From NCBI RefSeq assembly GCF_949769225.1, contig NZ_CATKPB010000002.1: a stretch of 64,000 bases of DNA. One strand, written 5' to 3'. Numbering within the stretch: position 1 is the first letter of the stretch; every line of letters begins with the position of its first letter. A program made the position numbers and the translations under genes. This document shows, piece by piece, positions 1 to 8,508 of this stretch. The DNA is from Peptoniphilus_A genitalis (GTDB lineage: Bacteria; Bacillota; Clostridia; Tissierellales; Peptoniphilaceae). The notes below the pieces were generated by a model, which saw only the letters and a program-made list of their open reading frames with translations, made no database searches and had not been told where the DNA came from.

Positions 1-328
1 TCAAAATACCTTTAATTATTAAAGCTTGATTTTTCTTAGAAATTTTCTTATTAACATAAAAATTTATAGTTTCATACCCTCCATACAATATAGGAATGTT
101 CATTATAATGCACATTAAATTTAAGTAAGAGTTTATAAATTTATCAGAACCTAAAAAGTAAATATTATATTTCCTGCCAAAAAATTTAAGACTAACAAAT
201 AATATTAAACTTAATAATGAAATTCCACACATAGTTCTTTTTTTATTAGTACGCTTATTTAATAAGTAAACTAAAATTAAGTATATTATTATAGTTATAA
301 TGTAAATTAAAAGCTGTTTTGTCCTCAA
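1..328 (-). CDS. Membrane protein of unknown function (3' part outside window)
   Basis: The frame is open from a TTG at 328 to the window edge, giving about 109 residues without a stop. An AGGAGA ribosome binding site lies six bases upstream, which supports the TTG start. The visible part has two hydrophobic stretches, near residues 5-22 and 34-47, separated by a basic loop rich in Asn, Lys and Arg, so it looks like an integral membrane protein with a positive cytoplasmic loop. I recognise no family. It follows a consensus promoter at 459-487 and a possible 20-codon reading frame. The C-terminal part is missing, so no function is proposed. Confidence 0.5.
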   Translation of the reverse strand, partial: MRTKQLLIYIITIIIYLILVYLLNKRTNKKRTMCGISLLSLILFVSLKFFGRKYNIYFLGSDKFINSYLNLMCIIMNIPILYGGYETINFYVNKKISKKNQALIIKGIL

Positions 329-341
329 CTTATATCTCCTT

Positions 342-404
342 TTAATATTTATTAATCAGTCCACATTCTTCCATTACCATTAGTTCTCCATTTGATAGTT
401 CCAT
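342..404 (-). CDS. Possible 20-residue small peptide or gene remnant
   Basis: A short ATG frame of 20 codons (starting MELSNGEL, ending GLINKY) sits between the promoter at 459-487 and the membrane-protein gene that starts at 328. A weak GGTGAG lies before the ATG. The same frame stays open upstream through the promoter, so it could be the tail of a decayed gene rather than a real leader peptide. Its protein-like composition is the only coding support. Confidence 0.2.
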   Translation of the reverse strand: MELSNGELMVMEECGLINKY

Positions 405-458
405 TTTTCTCACCACATAAATAATTTTATTTTTGTAGATATTTATATTTTCATCTTG

Positions 459-487
459 AGTATATTTTATCGCTTTATCTTTGTCAA
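459..487 (-). promoter_or_regulatory. Consensus sigma-A promoter
   Basis: Read on the minus strand: TTGACA, 17-base spacer, TATACT. It lies just past the terminator at 501-523 and drives the unit entering the left edge of the window. Confidence 0.7.
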
Positions 488-500
488 GTTTTAATAAAAG

Positions 501-523
501 AAAAAAGTCCGGTCTCCCGAACT
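501..523 (-). terminator. Rho-independent terminator of the two-component operon
   Basis: On the minus strand a 7-bp stem (one G-T pair) closes a GAGA tetraloop and is followed by six T. It lies 26 bases after the histidine kinase stop. Confidence 0.85.
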
Positions 524-548
524 TTCTCCTTTTCTCTTAAATTTATTT

Positions 549-2618
549 TTAAAATTCAATTGTAACTTTGAATAAGTCTCCGTCAATGTCAATGTCAAAG
601 CTTGCTCCGTGAGCTCTCACGAAGGAGGATGCTATTGATAGACCAAGACCTGATCCTGAAGTTGTCCTTGATTTTTCTCCACGAGTGAATCTTTCCATAA
701 GTTCCTCTGCAGAAATATTAAGTGGATACTTAGAAATATTTTTTATTGTAAGCTTAACTCCACCCTCATCTCTTAGGTCTACATAAACTCTTGAGTTTTC
801 TAGGGCATACTTAGAAATATTTGAGAATAAGTTGTCTAAGACTCTTGAGAATTTTTGTCCATCAAGATTAAGCATTACTTTTTCTTCAGGAAGATTGGAA
901 ATTATCGCAATATTGTTTTCTGAAATTTTATCTTCCCACTCGCCTATTGATTGGGCAACGAGAGAATTAAAGTCAAGCTCTTGCCTATCAAGTTCAATGT
1001 TGTTAGATGTTGCCTTTGAAACTTCAAATAAGTCTTCGATTAAGACCTTGAGCTTGTTAGACTTTTCATTAATTATCCTTGCATATTCTCTTGCTTCCTC
1101 TTCTGAATTGTCTTCCTTTGAGATCAAGTCAGAATAATTGAGTATTGAAGTTAGTGGAGTCTTTAAGTCATGACTAACATTTGTTATAAGTTCAGTCTTT
1201 AACCTTTCGGACTTGACTGCATCTTCAATGGCAAGGTCAAGGTTAGATCCAATGTTGTTAAAGTTATCAACTATACCGTCATAAAGGCCGCCAGTTTTTT
1301 CAATCTTCTTCTTATAATTTCCCTTAACAATTTCACTGGACTCCCTGGAGATTCTTGCAACTTCATTTACATTTTTCATCAATATATAATAAATGAATAT
1401 GCCAAATAATATCATTGGAATTACTATTCCTTCAAGATTAGAGGAATATAATGATGCAAAGAAGAGGAATACTATAAATAGCACAAAACAAATTCCAAAA
1501 TAAACTAGGGTAAATTTAATTTTTGCATCTTTAATATGTTTATTTTCTTCATCTATATTTGAAAATTCTGAAATAGCACCAGTAAAAATTCTATAAATTA
1601 ATGAATTTTTAAGAAGATAGTTTTCTGTATTTTTATTAAATATGCTCTTTAGTAAAATTACAAAATAATTTACTGTTAGTGAAACAATCACAAGACCAAT
1701 AAAGTACAATAGATAGAAAACATACAAGTTTCTATAAATTTGATTCATACTTGATATTCCTGCACTGGAAAATACAAATATTACAAATAAAATAATCACA
1801 AGTTCTATTGGAAACTTAAAGACTTTTCGTAAGCTTTCACTGTCGTCAACTTTTTCTATACTCATAAATAGTCCTAGTAATCCTGATAAGACAGCTGCAA
1901 TTAAGACACTTACTCCAATTTGCACTTGGACTTGGTCCATAAAGACATCTCTTTCAATTTCTTTAAAGACTTCATCGTCTAATGATGCGTAATAGGCAAA
2001 TTTTAGATTTTTTACATTATTTTTACTATTTATTTCATTAAAATAATCATTCATTTTTGATTTGAAAGATTTATCAATAAAATCGTAATCACTATCCATA
2101 AGTCTTTGAGTTTTTTGAACCTTATCAATAATAATTTTATTGTCTTGAACTGAACCTGTTATTAAGAAGTCATTATTTCTTATTTCAATTTCTAGGGGAT
2201 CAAATTCATTTTTTTCATATTCATTAGTAAGATAAAATGTTTTGTATTCAGACTTAATTTCAGGCTGGTCTAGCATCCAATCTTCAAGATAGTCCTTTGG
2301 GTCAAGTCCCTTGGCCTTTAGGTCGTCCTTTTTCTTTTGAGCTTCAATTGCACCTAGGTCTGTAACAACATTGCCATTTTGGTCAAAATATTTTAATTTG
2401 TAGGACTTAACAGCATACTTAAAGAAATTATTGTAGCTATAATCTTCATTATTAAGAGATAAGTCTATGGTGGTAGAAATTCTATCATCTGTCATTAGTC
2501 TTCTATAAGAAGAGCTAGGATCCCTTGAAAATAAAAGTCTACCTGCTAACAAAGAAATAAGTGATATACCTAAAATTATTAAAGCATAATAGGATAATTT
2601 GTAAGAATTTTTTTTCAT
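549..2618 (-). CDS. Sensor histidine kinase, multi-pass membrane
   Basis: Membrane histidine kinase that should autophosphorylate and pass phosphate to the regulator encoded upstream. A first membrane segment (about residues 10-29) is followed by an extracytoplasmic domain to about 230, then about five further segments between 232 and 415. The phosphoacceptor is His483 in an NVSHDLKTPLT H-box. The catalytic domain follows, with an N-box near 594-600 and a GSGLGLS G2 box near 654. A textbook DxGxG G1 motif is not visible; the equivalent position reads IKNIS, as in many Clostridia-type kinases. The start overlaps the regulator stop as TAATG, so the two are translationally coupled. At 689 residues it is larger than typical two-TM kinases. 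The signal is unknown. Confidence 0.9.
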   Translation of the reverse strand: MKKNSYKLSYYALIILGISLISLLAGRLLFSRDPSSSYRRLMTDDRISTTIDLSLNNEDYSYNNFFKYAVKSYKLKYFDQNGNVVTDLGAIEAQKKKDDLKAKGLDPKDYLEDWMLDQPEIKSEYKTFYLTNEYEKNEFDPLEIEIRNNDFLITGSVQDNKIIIDKVQKTQRLMDSDYDFIDKSFKSKMNDYFNEINSKNNVKNLKFAYYASLDDEVFKEIERDVFMDQVQVQIGVSVLIAAVLSGLLGLFMSIEKVDDSESLRKVFKFPIELVIILFVIFVFSSAGISSMNQIYRNLYVFYLLYFIGLVIVSLTVNYFVILLKSIFNKNTENYLLKNSLIYRIFTGAISEFSNIDEENKHIKDAKIKFTLVYFGICFVLFIVFLFFASLYSSNLEGIVIPMILFGIFIYYILMKNVNEVARISRESSEIVKGNYKKKIEKTGGLYDGIVDNFNNIGSNLDLAIEDAVKSERLKTELITNVSHDLKTPLTSILNYSDLISKEDNSEEEAREYARIINEKSNKLKVLIEDLFEVSKATSNNIELDRQELDFNSLVAQSIGEWEDKISENNIAIISNLPEEKVMLNLDGQKFSRVLDNLFSNISKYALENSRVYVDLRDEGGVKLTIKNISKYPLNISAEELMERFTRGEKSRTTSGSGLGLSIASSFVRAHGASFDIDIDGDLFKVTIEF

Positions 2619-3316
2619 TATTTTCGCCTCAAATCTTCAAACTTATATCCAAGACCCCACTGAACTTTTAAGTACATTGGCTTCTTTGGATTTACTTCGA
2701 TTTTCTCTCTAATTCGTCTAATGTGAACTGTCACAGTCTTTGCCTCCATGGCTGGTTCATTCCAGACACTTTCATAAATTTCTTCAATGGAAAAGACCCT
2801 GTTGGGATTCTTCATCAAGAGTTCCAAAATTTTAAACTCTATAGATGTAAGTGCAACTGGTTTGTCCTCTACATAGGCAATTTTTTGTGACAAGTCTAAC
2901 TTGATGCTGCCTATCTCAATAAAGTTCCTGTCCTTTTTTAAATCATAGGCATAAAATCTTCTCAAGTTGCTCTTTACTCGAGCAATGAGTTCCATTGGAT
3001 TGAAGGGCTTTTGAACATAATCATCAGCACCAATGTTGAGTCCAAAAATTTTGTCTGTGTCCTCTGATTTTGCAGATAGGATAATTATTGGGACAAAGGA
3101 AACTTCTCTTAGTTTAATTATTGCTTCCTCGCCAGAAAGTTTTGGCATCATGAGGTCCATTATAATTAAGTCAATTTTTTCATTTTTAAAAATTTCTAGA
3201 GCTTCAAGTCCATCTTCAGCGTAAAAAATTTCAAAGTTTTCATTTTTTAGATAAATTCCAATGGACCTTGCGATCTCCTTGTCGTCCTCGGCAATTAAAA
3301 TATTGTACTTATCCAT
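2618..3316 (-). CDS. OmpR/PhoB-family response regulator
   Basis: DNA-binding regulator paired with the adjacent kinase. Residues 1-120 form a receiver domain with an acidic EDD pocket at 10-12, phospho-acceptor Asp54 (MDLMMP), a conserved Ser/Ala switch region and a Lys in VQKPF. The winged-helix domain covers about 135-230, with the recognition segment KTVTVHIRRIREKIE and the terminal WGLGYKFE. The GGAGGG ribosome site spaced from the ATG supports this start. Two exact 10-base direct repeats 48-67 bases upstream look like an autoregulatory site. The kinase follows with a 1-base overlap. The regulon cannot be read from the sequence. Confidence 0.92.
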   Translation of the reverse strand: MDKYNILIAEDDKEIARSIGIYLKNENFEIFYAEDGLEALEIFKNEKIDLIIMDLMMPKLSGEEAIIKLREVSFVPIIILSAKSEDTDKIFGLNIGADDYVQKPFNPMELIARVKSNLRRFYAYDLKKDRNFIEIGSIKLDLSQKIAYVEDKPVALTSIEFKILELLMKNPNRVFSIEEIYESVWNEPAMEAKTVTVHIRRIREKIEVNPKKPMYLKVQWGLGYKFEDLRRK

Positions 3317-3363
3317 TACATCCCTCCTTCTGACTTTATAATAGCAAATAATAATTACAAAAC

Positions 3364-3383
3364 TTCTTACAAATTCTTACAAA
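3364..3383 (-). promoter_or_regulatory. Direct-repeat operator candidate upstream of the response regulator
   Basis: Two exact adjacent copies of TTTGTAAGAA (minus strand) lie where the -35 element of the regulator promoter should be; a TATTAT-like -10 follows near 338-343. OmpR-family regulators bind direct repeats spaced about 10-11 bp, so this is a reasonable activator site. A degenerate pair with 11-base spacing occurs at 14559-14579 on the plus strand. Confidence 0.45.
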
Positions 3384-3398
3384 AATCTTAAATCGTAT

Positions 3399-3761
3399 TT
3401 AAAATGCTTTTATTGCAATTTCTCTTGCAAGATAGATGGCAAAGAGAGACAAAACTATGCTAAGAAAGGCATAAAAAATTCCTGTACCAAACTTTTGATT
3501 GTCTCCCAAGTTAAAAATCTCAAAGGCAAAAGTTGAAAAAGTTGTAAAGCCTCCACAAAAACCAACTTTTAAAAATAAAACAAGTCTGGAGTCCAAATTA
3601 TTTTTCTCTGCGTAAAAGGCAATAAGACCAATCAAAAATGATCCAACTACATTAATTATAAAAGTTCCAAGAGGAAAGTCTCCCTGACTTTTTATTGTAG
3701 TGGACAAAAAATATCTTAGTAGAGAGCCCAAGGCTCCACCAAGTCCAACAAATATGTACAT
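3399..3761 (-). CDS. crcB: CrcB/Fluc fluoride ion channel
   Basis: Small four-helix fluoride exporter of the inner membrane that acts as an antiparallel dimer. The 120-residue length is typical. Signatures visible are GGALGSLLRYFLS at the N-terminus, FPLGTFIINVVGSFLIG with its pore Asn, and GFCGGFTTFSTF with the conserved Thr/Ser/Phe track. Many Firmicutes encode two unequal Fluc subunits side by side; here there is one, so it should homodimerise or its partner is elsewhere. I see no fluoride riboswitch consensus in the short leader. It is divergent from the NCS2 permease. Confidence 0.93.
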   Translation of the reverse strand: MYIFVGLGGALGSLLRYFLSTTIKSQGDFPLGTFIINVVGSFLIGLIAFYAEKNNLDSRLVLFLKVGFCGGFTTFSTFAFEIFNLGDNQKFGTGIFYAFLSIVLSLFAIYLAREIAIKAF

Positions 3762-3841
3762 TTTTTCTTCCTTTCTATTCTACAAATATTGTTACTTAAA
3801 AGTGAATGTGTTAAAATTTACTCAACATTATTATATGAGAA

Positions 3842-5173
3842 ATGGGGTTTATTGTGAAGAAATATTATGGTATGAAACTTGAATATGAAGTTGACGACAA
3901 GCCAGATTTTTTGAAATCATCTCTACTTGGTTTTCAAAATATTTTAACTGCCTTTAGTGGAATTATTGCAGTGCCACTTAGTATTGCAGCAATCGCTGGT
4001 ACAAATGTTGCTGAGACTTCTGTACTTATCTCTGCTGCCCTTCTTGCTTCGGGTATATGTTCCTTTATCCAAACAAGAGGAATCTTTAAGGGCAAGGCCA
4101 AGGTTGGTATAGGTCTACCGACAATTATGGGGACAGACTTTGGATTTGTTCCACCAGCCAACGCTGTTATCAACACTATGGGTGGCGGTCTTGCAGGTTA
4201 CTTTGGTGCTACAATTATGGGGGCCTTTTTGGAATTAATCTTAAGCTTTTTTATAAAGCCACTACTTAAGTTCTTCCCAGAAGTTGTAACCGGAACTGTA
4301 ATCACTCTTATAGGTATTACTATGATGCCTGTTGCCTTTGACTGGGTGGGTGGAGGCTATGGCGCAGAAAATTATGGGGACCCACTCTTTATTGGAATAG
4401 CCGTCTTTACCTTCTTACTTATAATTTTTATAAATCATTATGGAAGGGGCTTTGCAACAACAGCTTCAGTTGTCATTGCCATGACTATTTCCTACTTAAT
4501 TTGTATTCCACTAAAACTTGTTGACTTCTCACAAGTTGCAGCTGCTCCATGGTTAAGACTTCCAAGTTTATTTCCCTTTGGACTTAAGTTTGATGTAAGG
4601 TTTGTCATCCCCTTCATAGCAGGTTACCTTGTTACAATTATAGAAACTGTTGGAGTTATGAAAACTCTTGGCGAAGTTTGTGAAGTTGACCTTGATGACA
4701 ATGACATTGCATCTGGTGTAAGAGCAGACGCTATTGGATCAATGTTATCTCCTATTTTTGGATCTGGTGCAATTCAAACCTTTAGTCAAAACGTAGGACT
4801 TATTCCACTTACAAAGTGTGCATCAAAAAAAGTTGCAATTTATTCCTCCTTTATTTTGATTATAATGAGTTTTTGCCCTAAGTTTGCAACTCTTGTTTCA
4901 ATAATGCCAACACCAATACTTGGTGGAGCAGGAATCCTTATGTTTGGAACAATTTTAGGTTCAGGCATGCAGGCCCTATCAAGAGCTAAGTTCTCATCTA
5001 AGAACTTAATGATTATCGCCGGCGGCATAGGAGTTGGTATTGGAATCACAATGAGACCAGACATTGTTGCAAAACTTCCTACTGTAATTGCAGCTCTCTT
5101 TTCTTCAGGTATCTCTGGAGGAACTATTGTGGCTGTGGTTTTAAATATTTTGTTAATAGACAAGGAATATTAA
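3842..5173 (+). CDS. NCS2-family purine/xanthine/uracil permease
   Basis: Nucleobase:cation symporter with about 12-14 membrane helices over 443 residues. The N-terminal YEVDDKPDFLKSSLLGFQN and the GIIAVPL and FQNILTAF segments match NCS2, as does the conserved QTFSQNVGLIPLT stretch around residue 315, the usual signature region. The start is uncertain: ATG at 3842, GTG at 3854 with GGGG six bases upstream, or ATG at 3872, which gives the family-like start MKLEYEVDDKP. No purine riboswitch is visible in the 80-base divergent spacer shared with crcB. A terminator follows at once. The exact base transported cannot be told. Confidence 0.88.
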   Translation: MGFIVKKYYGMKLEYEVDDKPDFLKSSLLGFQNILTAFSGIIAVPLSIAAIAGTNVAETSVLISAALLASGICSFIQTRGIFKGKAKVGIGLPTIMGTDFGFVPPANAVINTMGGGLAGYFGATIMGAFLELILSFFIKPLLKFFPEVVTGTVITLIGITMMPVAFDWVGGGYGAENYGDPLFIGIAVFTFLLIIFINHYGRGFATTASVVIAMTISYLICIPLKLVDFSQVAAAPWLRLPSLFPFGLKFDVRFVIPFIAGYLVTIIETVGVMKTLGEVCEVDLDDNDIASGVRADAIGSMLSPIFGSGAIQTFSQNVGLIPLTKCASKKVAIYSSFILIIMSFCPKFATLVSIMPTPILGGAGILMFGTILGSGMQALSRAKFSSKNLMIIAGGIGVGIGITMRPDIVAKLPTVIAALFSSGISGGTIVAVVLNILLIDKEY

Positions 5174-5175
5174 TT

Positions 5176-5199
5176 AAACTGCCTCAGGGCAGTTTTTTT
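5176..5199 (+). terminator. Terminator of the NCS2 permease
   Basis: An 8-bp stem AAACTGCC/GGCAGTTT with a TCAG loop runs into a T tract three bases after the stop codon. Confidence 0.9.
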
Positions 5200-5279
5200 A
5201 TTTTCAAAAGTATTTTATTTATTTCCTGTGATATAATAAACAAAGCAACTTTTAAACTCTTAATCGAAAGGATAATAGG

Positions 5280-6437
5280 ATGAAAGATTTTTTAACAAGA
5301 CCTGCTTGGATTGAGATAGATCTTGATAAATTTGAAAATAATATGAAGATAATAAGGGGCAAGGTTGGAGAAAAAACTGAAGTCATGAGTGTCGTGAAAA
5401 GCGATGCCTATAGACTAGGTGCTCTTCCCCTATCACAAGTTTCCCTTGACCTTGGAATAAATTACTATGCAGTGGCAACTTTATCAGAGGCCCTAAGCTT
5501 GAGAAAAAAATTTTCTAAAGTTAATATTTTGATCTTGGGTTACACGCCTCGCCATCTCTATGAAGATGCCATAAGAAATCACATTACTCTTACAATTTAT
5601 TCTCTTAATGATGCCCTAGTTTTAAATGAGCTTGCAGGTAATTTGAAAGAAGAAGCTAAGATACATATTGCCTTTGACTCTGGCATGTCAAGAATTGGTT
5701 TCATGCCTTCAGATGAAGCAAAAAAAGAAATTTGCGAAATCTTTAAACTTGAAAATATAAATGTTGAAGGAATCTTCTCTCACTTTGCAGCTTGCGAAAC
5801 TGATCCAGAATTTACTGAAAGACAGTTTAAGACCTTCACGCATTTTATTGACGAGTTGGGTGAACTTGGATGCAGATTTAAATTTAGACACATTGCAAAT
5901 TCTCATTCCGTTCTCTTCCACGATGAGTACGACCTGGACATGGTGAGACCTGGCATAATTCAATTCGGTTACACTGATAGTGATCATCTTCCTGAGGAAT
6001 TTGGCTTAGAGGAAATTTTATCCTTGAAGGCACAAATTTCTTCTATAAGAGAAGTAAAAAAGGGCGAGACTGTTGGCTACGAGCGATTTTATAAGTGCCC
6101 AAGGGACACAAAAGTTGTAACTCTTCCCCTTGGCTATGCAGATGCCTTCCCTCGTATCCTCTCCGAAAAAATTGAAGTTTTAATAAATGGCAAGAGGTGT
6201 AAACAAATTGGTCTTATCTGCATGGATCAAATGATGGTAGATGCCACTGATGTGGAATGCAAGATTGGCGATGACGTTGTCTTAATTGGTAGACAAGGCG
6301 ATGAAGAGATAAAAGTTCGTGATATTTGCATCCATTCTGGCGATTGTGAAACATCCTTTATAACCCACTTCAACAGAAGACTTCCAAAATATTATTACAA
6401 AAATAAAGAACTTGTCCACGTAAGCAAGATGGACTGA
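5280..6437 (+). CDS. alr: Alanine racemase
   Basis: PLP enzyme interconverting L- and D-alanine for peptidoglycan. The PLP-binding Lys is Lys40 in MSVVKSDAY (usual VVKADAYGHG). The TIM-barrel motif FDSGMSRIGF and a GIIQFGY equivalent follow, and the C-terminal domain shows VGYERFYK, which holds the catalytic Tyr of the partner subunit, LPLGYADAFPR and ICMDQMMVD. At 385 residues it is full length. The usual Gly-His after the Lys motif is replaced by Arg-Leu, so it is slightly divergent. An extended -10 (TGATATAAT, 5229-5237) lies upstream and its own terminator downstream, so it is monocistronic. Confidence 0.9.
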   Translation: MKDFLTRPAWIEIDLDKFENNMKIIRGKVGEKTEVMSVVKSDAYRLGALPLSQVSLDLGINYYAVATLSEALSLRKKFSKVNILILGYTPRHLYEDAIRNHITLTIYSLNDALVLNELAGNLKEEAKIHIAFDSGMSRIGFMPSDEAKKEICEIFKLENINVEGIFSHFAACETDPEFTERQFKTFTHFIDELGELGCRFKFRHIANSHSVLFHDEYDLDMVRPGIIQFGYTDSDHLPEEFGLEEILSLKAQISSIREVKKGETVGYERFYKCPRDTKVVTLPLGYADAFPRILSEKIEVLINGKRCKQIGLICMDQMMVDATDVECKIGDDVVLIGRQGDEEIKVRDICIHSGDCETSFITHFNRRLPKYYYKNKELVHVSKMD

Positions 6438-6442
6438 AACTG

Positions 6443-6467
6443 GCTATGACTTTCATAGCCTTTTTTA
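6443..6467 (+). terminator. Terminator of alr
   Basis: The stem GGCTATGA/TCATAGCC with a 3-base loop is followed by six T. Confidence 0.9.
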
Positions 6468-6506
6468 TTTTTGTTTTTTGCATCGCAAGTACTTTATAAG
6501 TCTACA

Positions 6507-6533
6507 TAAAAAAAAGAGAGCCTAAGCCCTCTT
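6507..6533 (-). terminator. Terminator of spoVG
   Basis: On the minus strand AAGAGGGC/GCTCTCTT with a TTAG loop runs into a T tract. Confidence 0.8.
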
Positions 6534-6545
6534 AATCTTTAAATT

Positions 6546-6869
6546 TTATTCTTCGATTATTTCTTCTGCTTCAACTTCAATAACTTCACCATCATTTTCT
6601 TCTTGGTCAAGTTGTTCCTTCACAGAATAATATTCTTTAAATACAACATCTTCAAGTTCTTTTCTTGCTTCAGCACTAATAGGATGGGCAATGTCTCTGT
6701 ATTCACCATTAGGAAGTCTTCTGCTTGGCATTGCTAAAAATAATGATTCTTTTCCTTCTATTATTTTTATGTCGTGAAGCACGAATTCGTTATCAAAGGT
6801 TACAGATACTATTGCTTTAAGCTTTCCTTCAGTTGGCAATTTACGTAGTCTTACATCAGTTATGTTCAT
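6546..6869 (-). CDS. spoVG: SpoVG family RNA/DNA-binding regulator
   Basis: Small global regulator that binds nucleic acids and affects division, envelope and virulence genes in Firmicutes. The ATG at 6869 gives 107 residues starting MNITDVRLRKL, the family N-terminus, and has a GAGAGGG ribosome site. A start nine codons upstream has none. Conserved blocks are KAIVSVTFDNEFVLHDIKII and the nucleic-acid-binding stretch MPSRRLPNGEYRDIAHPI. An acidic tail follows (about 85-107). It has its own promoter (6897-6925) and terminator, so it is monocistronic. Presence of spoVG does not imply sporulation. Confidence 0.95.
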   Translation of the reverse strand: MNITDVRLRKLPTEGKLKAIVSVTFDNEFVLHDIKIIEGKESLFLAMPSRRLPNGEYRDIAHPISAEARKELEDVVFKEYYSVKEQLDQEENDGEVIEVEAEEIIEE

Positions 6870-6896
6870 AGAAGTATCCCTCTCTTTCTTTATCAC

Positions 6897-6925
6897 ATTA
6901 TAACATAATCAAGTTATATATTGAA
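6897..6925 (-). promoter_or_regulatory. Promoter of spoVG
   Basis: Minus strand TTCAAT, 17 bases, TATAAT, with an extended TG before the -10. Confidence 0.6.
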
Positions 6926-7029
6926 TATGTTAATTAAATATTTTCCCTGATTTTACATAAAAAGAAAAGTTAAAAAATTTTCTCACTTTAGAAAATATGT
7001 TATAATTAAAAAGAATTGGAGGAAGTAAA

Positions 7030-8424
7030 TTGTTTGAAATTAATATAGATAAAAGTGATTACAAAAATATATTTTTTATTGGCATTGGTGGCATTTCTAT
7101 GTCTGCTCTTGCAGAATTAATGTTGGCTAAGGGTTATAAGGTTTACGGAAGCGACAGAAGTCCTTCTATTAATACAGATAAATTAGAAAAGAATGGTGCA
7201 AAAATTTATTACGAGCACAAGAAAGAGCACATTCATGGTATGGACCTTGTTATCTTTACAGATGCAATCTCCTTTGACAACGAAGAATATGTTGAAGCTG
7301 TAAAACAAAAAATTGACCTTGTTGATCGTGCAAGTTTCCTTGGAGCAGTGATGAAGAACTACGACAAATCAATTGCCGTTTCAGGAACTCATGGTAAGAC
7401 TTCTACTACATCAATGCTTACAGAAATTATTAAGGACCTCGATGTCAATCCAACAATTATGCTTGGTGGCCAACTAAAGGATATTGATGGAAATATAAAA
7501 ATCGGTGATGAAAAATTATTTTTAACAGAAGCCTGCGAGTACAAGGCAAACATCCTAAAGTATTTCCCAACAACAGAAATTATTTTAAATATTGACGAGG
7601 ACCACCTAGATTACTTTGACAACATTGACCACATAATAAGAACCTTTAAGGGCTATGTTGATAACTTGACTGAAAATGATTATGTAGTAATAAATATTGA
7701 TGACGAAAATGCAAAGACCCTTTTACCTATTGAAAACTGCAAGGTCTTCACTTTTGGAATAAAAAATCATGCTGACCTAATGGCAAAGAATATTGAATTT
7801 AATGAAGAGGGCTTCCCAACTTACGACCTCTACCTCAGAGACGAAAAAGTAGCTCACGTTGAACTTTCAGTTCTCGGAAGACACAATATTTTAAATTCTC
7901 TTGCTGCTATTGGAGCAGCCTATGTTAATGGAATCTCCATCGAAGATTCTATTGTTGGCTTAAAATCTTATAAGGGTGTTGAGAGAAGGCTAGAAGAAAA
8001 AGGATTTTACAAGGGTGCTAAGGTCATGGACGACTACGCCCACCACCCAACTGAAATAAAATCATCTATTCATGCAATTAAAAATGCCTGCAAGGGTAAA
8101 CTCTACACAGTTTTCCAACCTCATACTTTTACAAGGACAAAGCTCCTTCTTGATGCCTTTGCAAACTCCTTTGATGAATCTGATGTAATTATCATCACTG
8201 ATATTTATGCAGCTCGTGAAAAGGACTACGGCGATATCCACTCAAAGACTCTTAGAAATGCAATTGCTGACCATAGGGACAATGCCTTTTATATATCTGG
8301 CTTCGAAGACATAGTTAAGTTTGTAAAAGAAAATATTTCAAAGGACGACATCTTCGTAACTATGGGTGCTGGCGACGTTTATAAAATTGGCGAGAGGCTC
8401 TTAGCTGAAGATGACAATAAATAA
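7030..8424 (+). CDS. murC: UDP-N-acetylmuramate--L-alanine ligase
   Basis: Cytoplasmic ATP-dependent ligase adding L-alanine to UDP-MurNAc, the first peptide step of peptidoglycan synthesis. The N-terminal Rossmann motif is FIGIGGISMSALAEL (16-30), the ATP P-loop SGTHGKTST spans 118-126, and the Mur central motifs NIDEDHLDYF and DDYAHHPTE are present. Length (464) is normal. It starts with TTG behind a GGAGGAA ribosome site. An extended -10 (TATAAT at 7001-7006) lies just upstream, and a strong terminator follows. Confidence 0.96.
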   Translation: MFEINIDKSDYKNIFFIGIGGISMSALAELMLAKGYKVYGSDRSPSINTDKLEKNGAKIYYEHKKEHIHGMDLVIFTDAISFDNEEYVEAVKQKIDLVDRASFLGAVMKNYDKSIAVSGTHGKTSTTSMLTEIIKDLDVNPTIMLGGQLKDIDGNIKIGDEKLFLTEACEYKANILKYFPTTEIILNIDEDHLDYFDNIDHIIRTFKGYVDNLTENDYVVINIDDENAKTLLPIENCKVFTFGIKNHADLMAKNIEFNEEGFPTYDLYLRDEKVAHVELSVLGRHNILNSLAAIGAAYVNGISIEDSIVGLKSYKGVERRLEEKGFYKGAKVMDDYAHHPTEIKSSIHAIKNACKGKLYTVFQPHTFTRTKLLLDAFANSFDESDVIIITDIYAAREKDYGDIHSKTLRNAIADHRDNAFYISGFEDIVKFVKENISKDDIFVTMGAGDVYKIGERLLAEDDNK

Positions 8425-8430
8425 AAGATT

Positions 8431-8456
8431 AGGAACTCTCATGAGTTCCTTTTTTC
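8431..8456 (+). terminator. Terminator of murC
   Basis: The stem AGGAACTC/GAGTTCCT with a 4-base loop and T tract begins seven bases after the stop. Confidence 0.9.
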
Positions 8457-8481
8457 TTGTCCTTATAATTTAAATCTCCAT

Positions 8482-8505
8482 AAAAAAATCTCCCCTCAGG
8501 GAGAT
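8482..8505 (-). terminator. Terminator of the phosphodiester glycosidase gene
   Basis: On the minus strand the stem ATCTCCC/GGGAGAT around a 4-base loop is followed by a T tract; it may also act weakly on the plus strand. Confidence 0.85.
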
Positions 8506-8508
8506 CTT

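Noticed and set aside
3762..3841. Fluoride or purine riboswitch between crcB and the NCS2 permease
   Set aside because: The 80-base spacer is too short and shows neither consensus.
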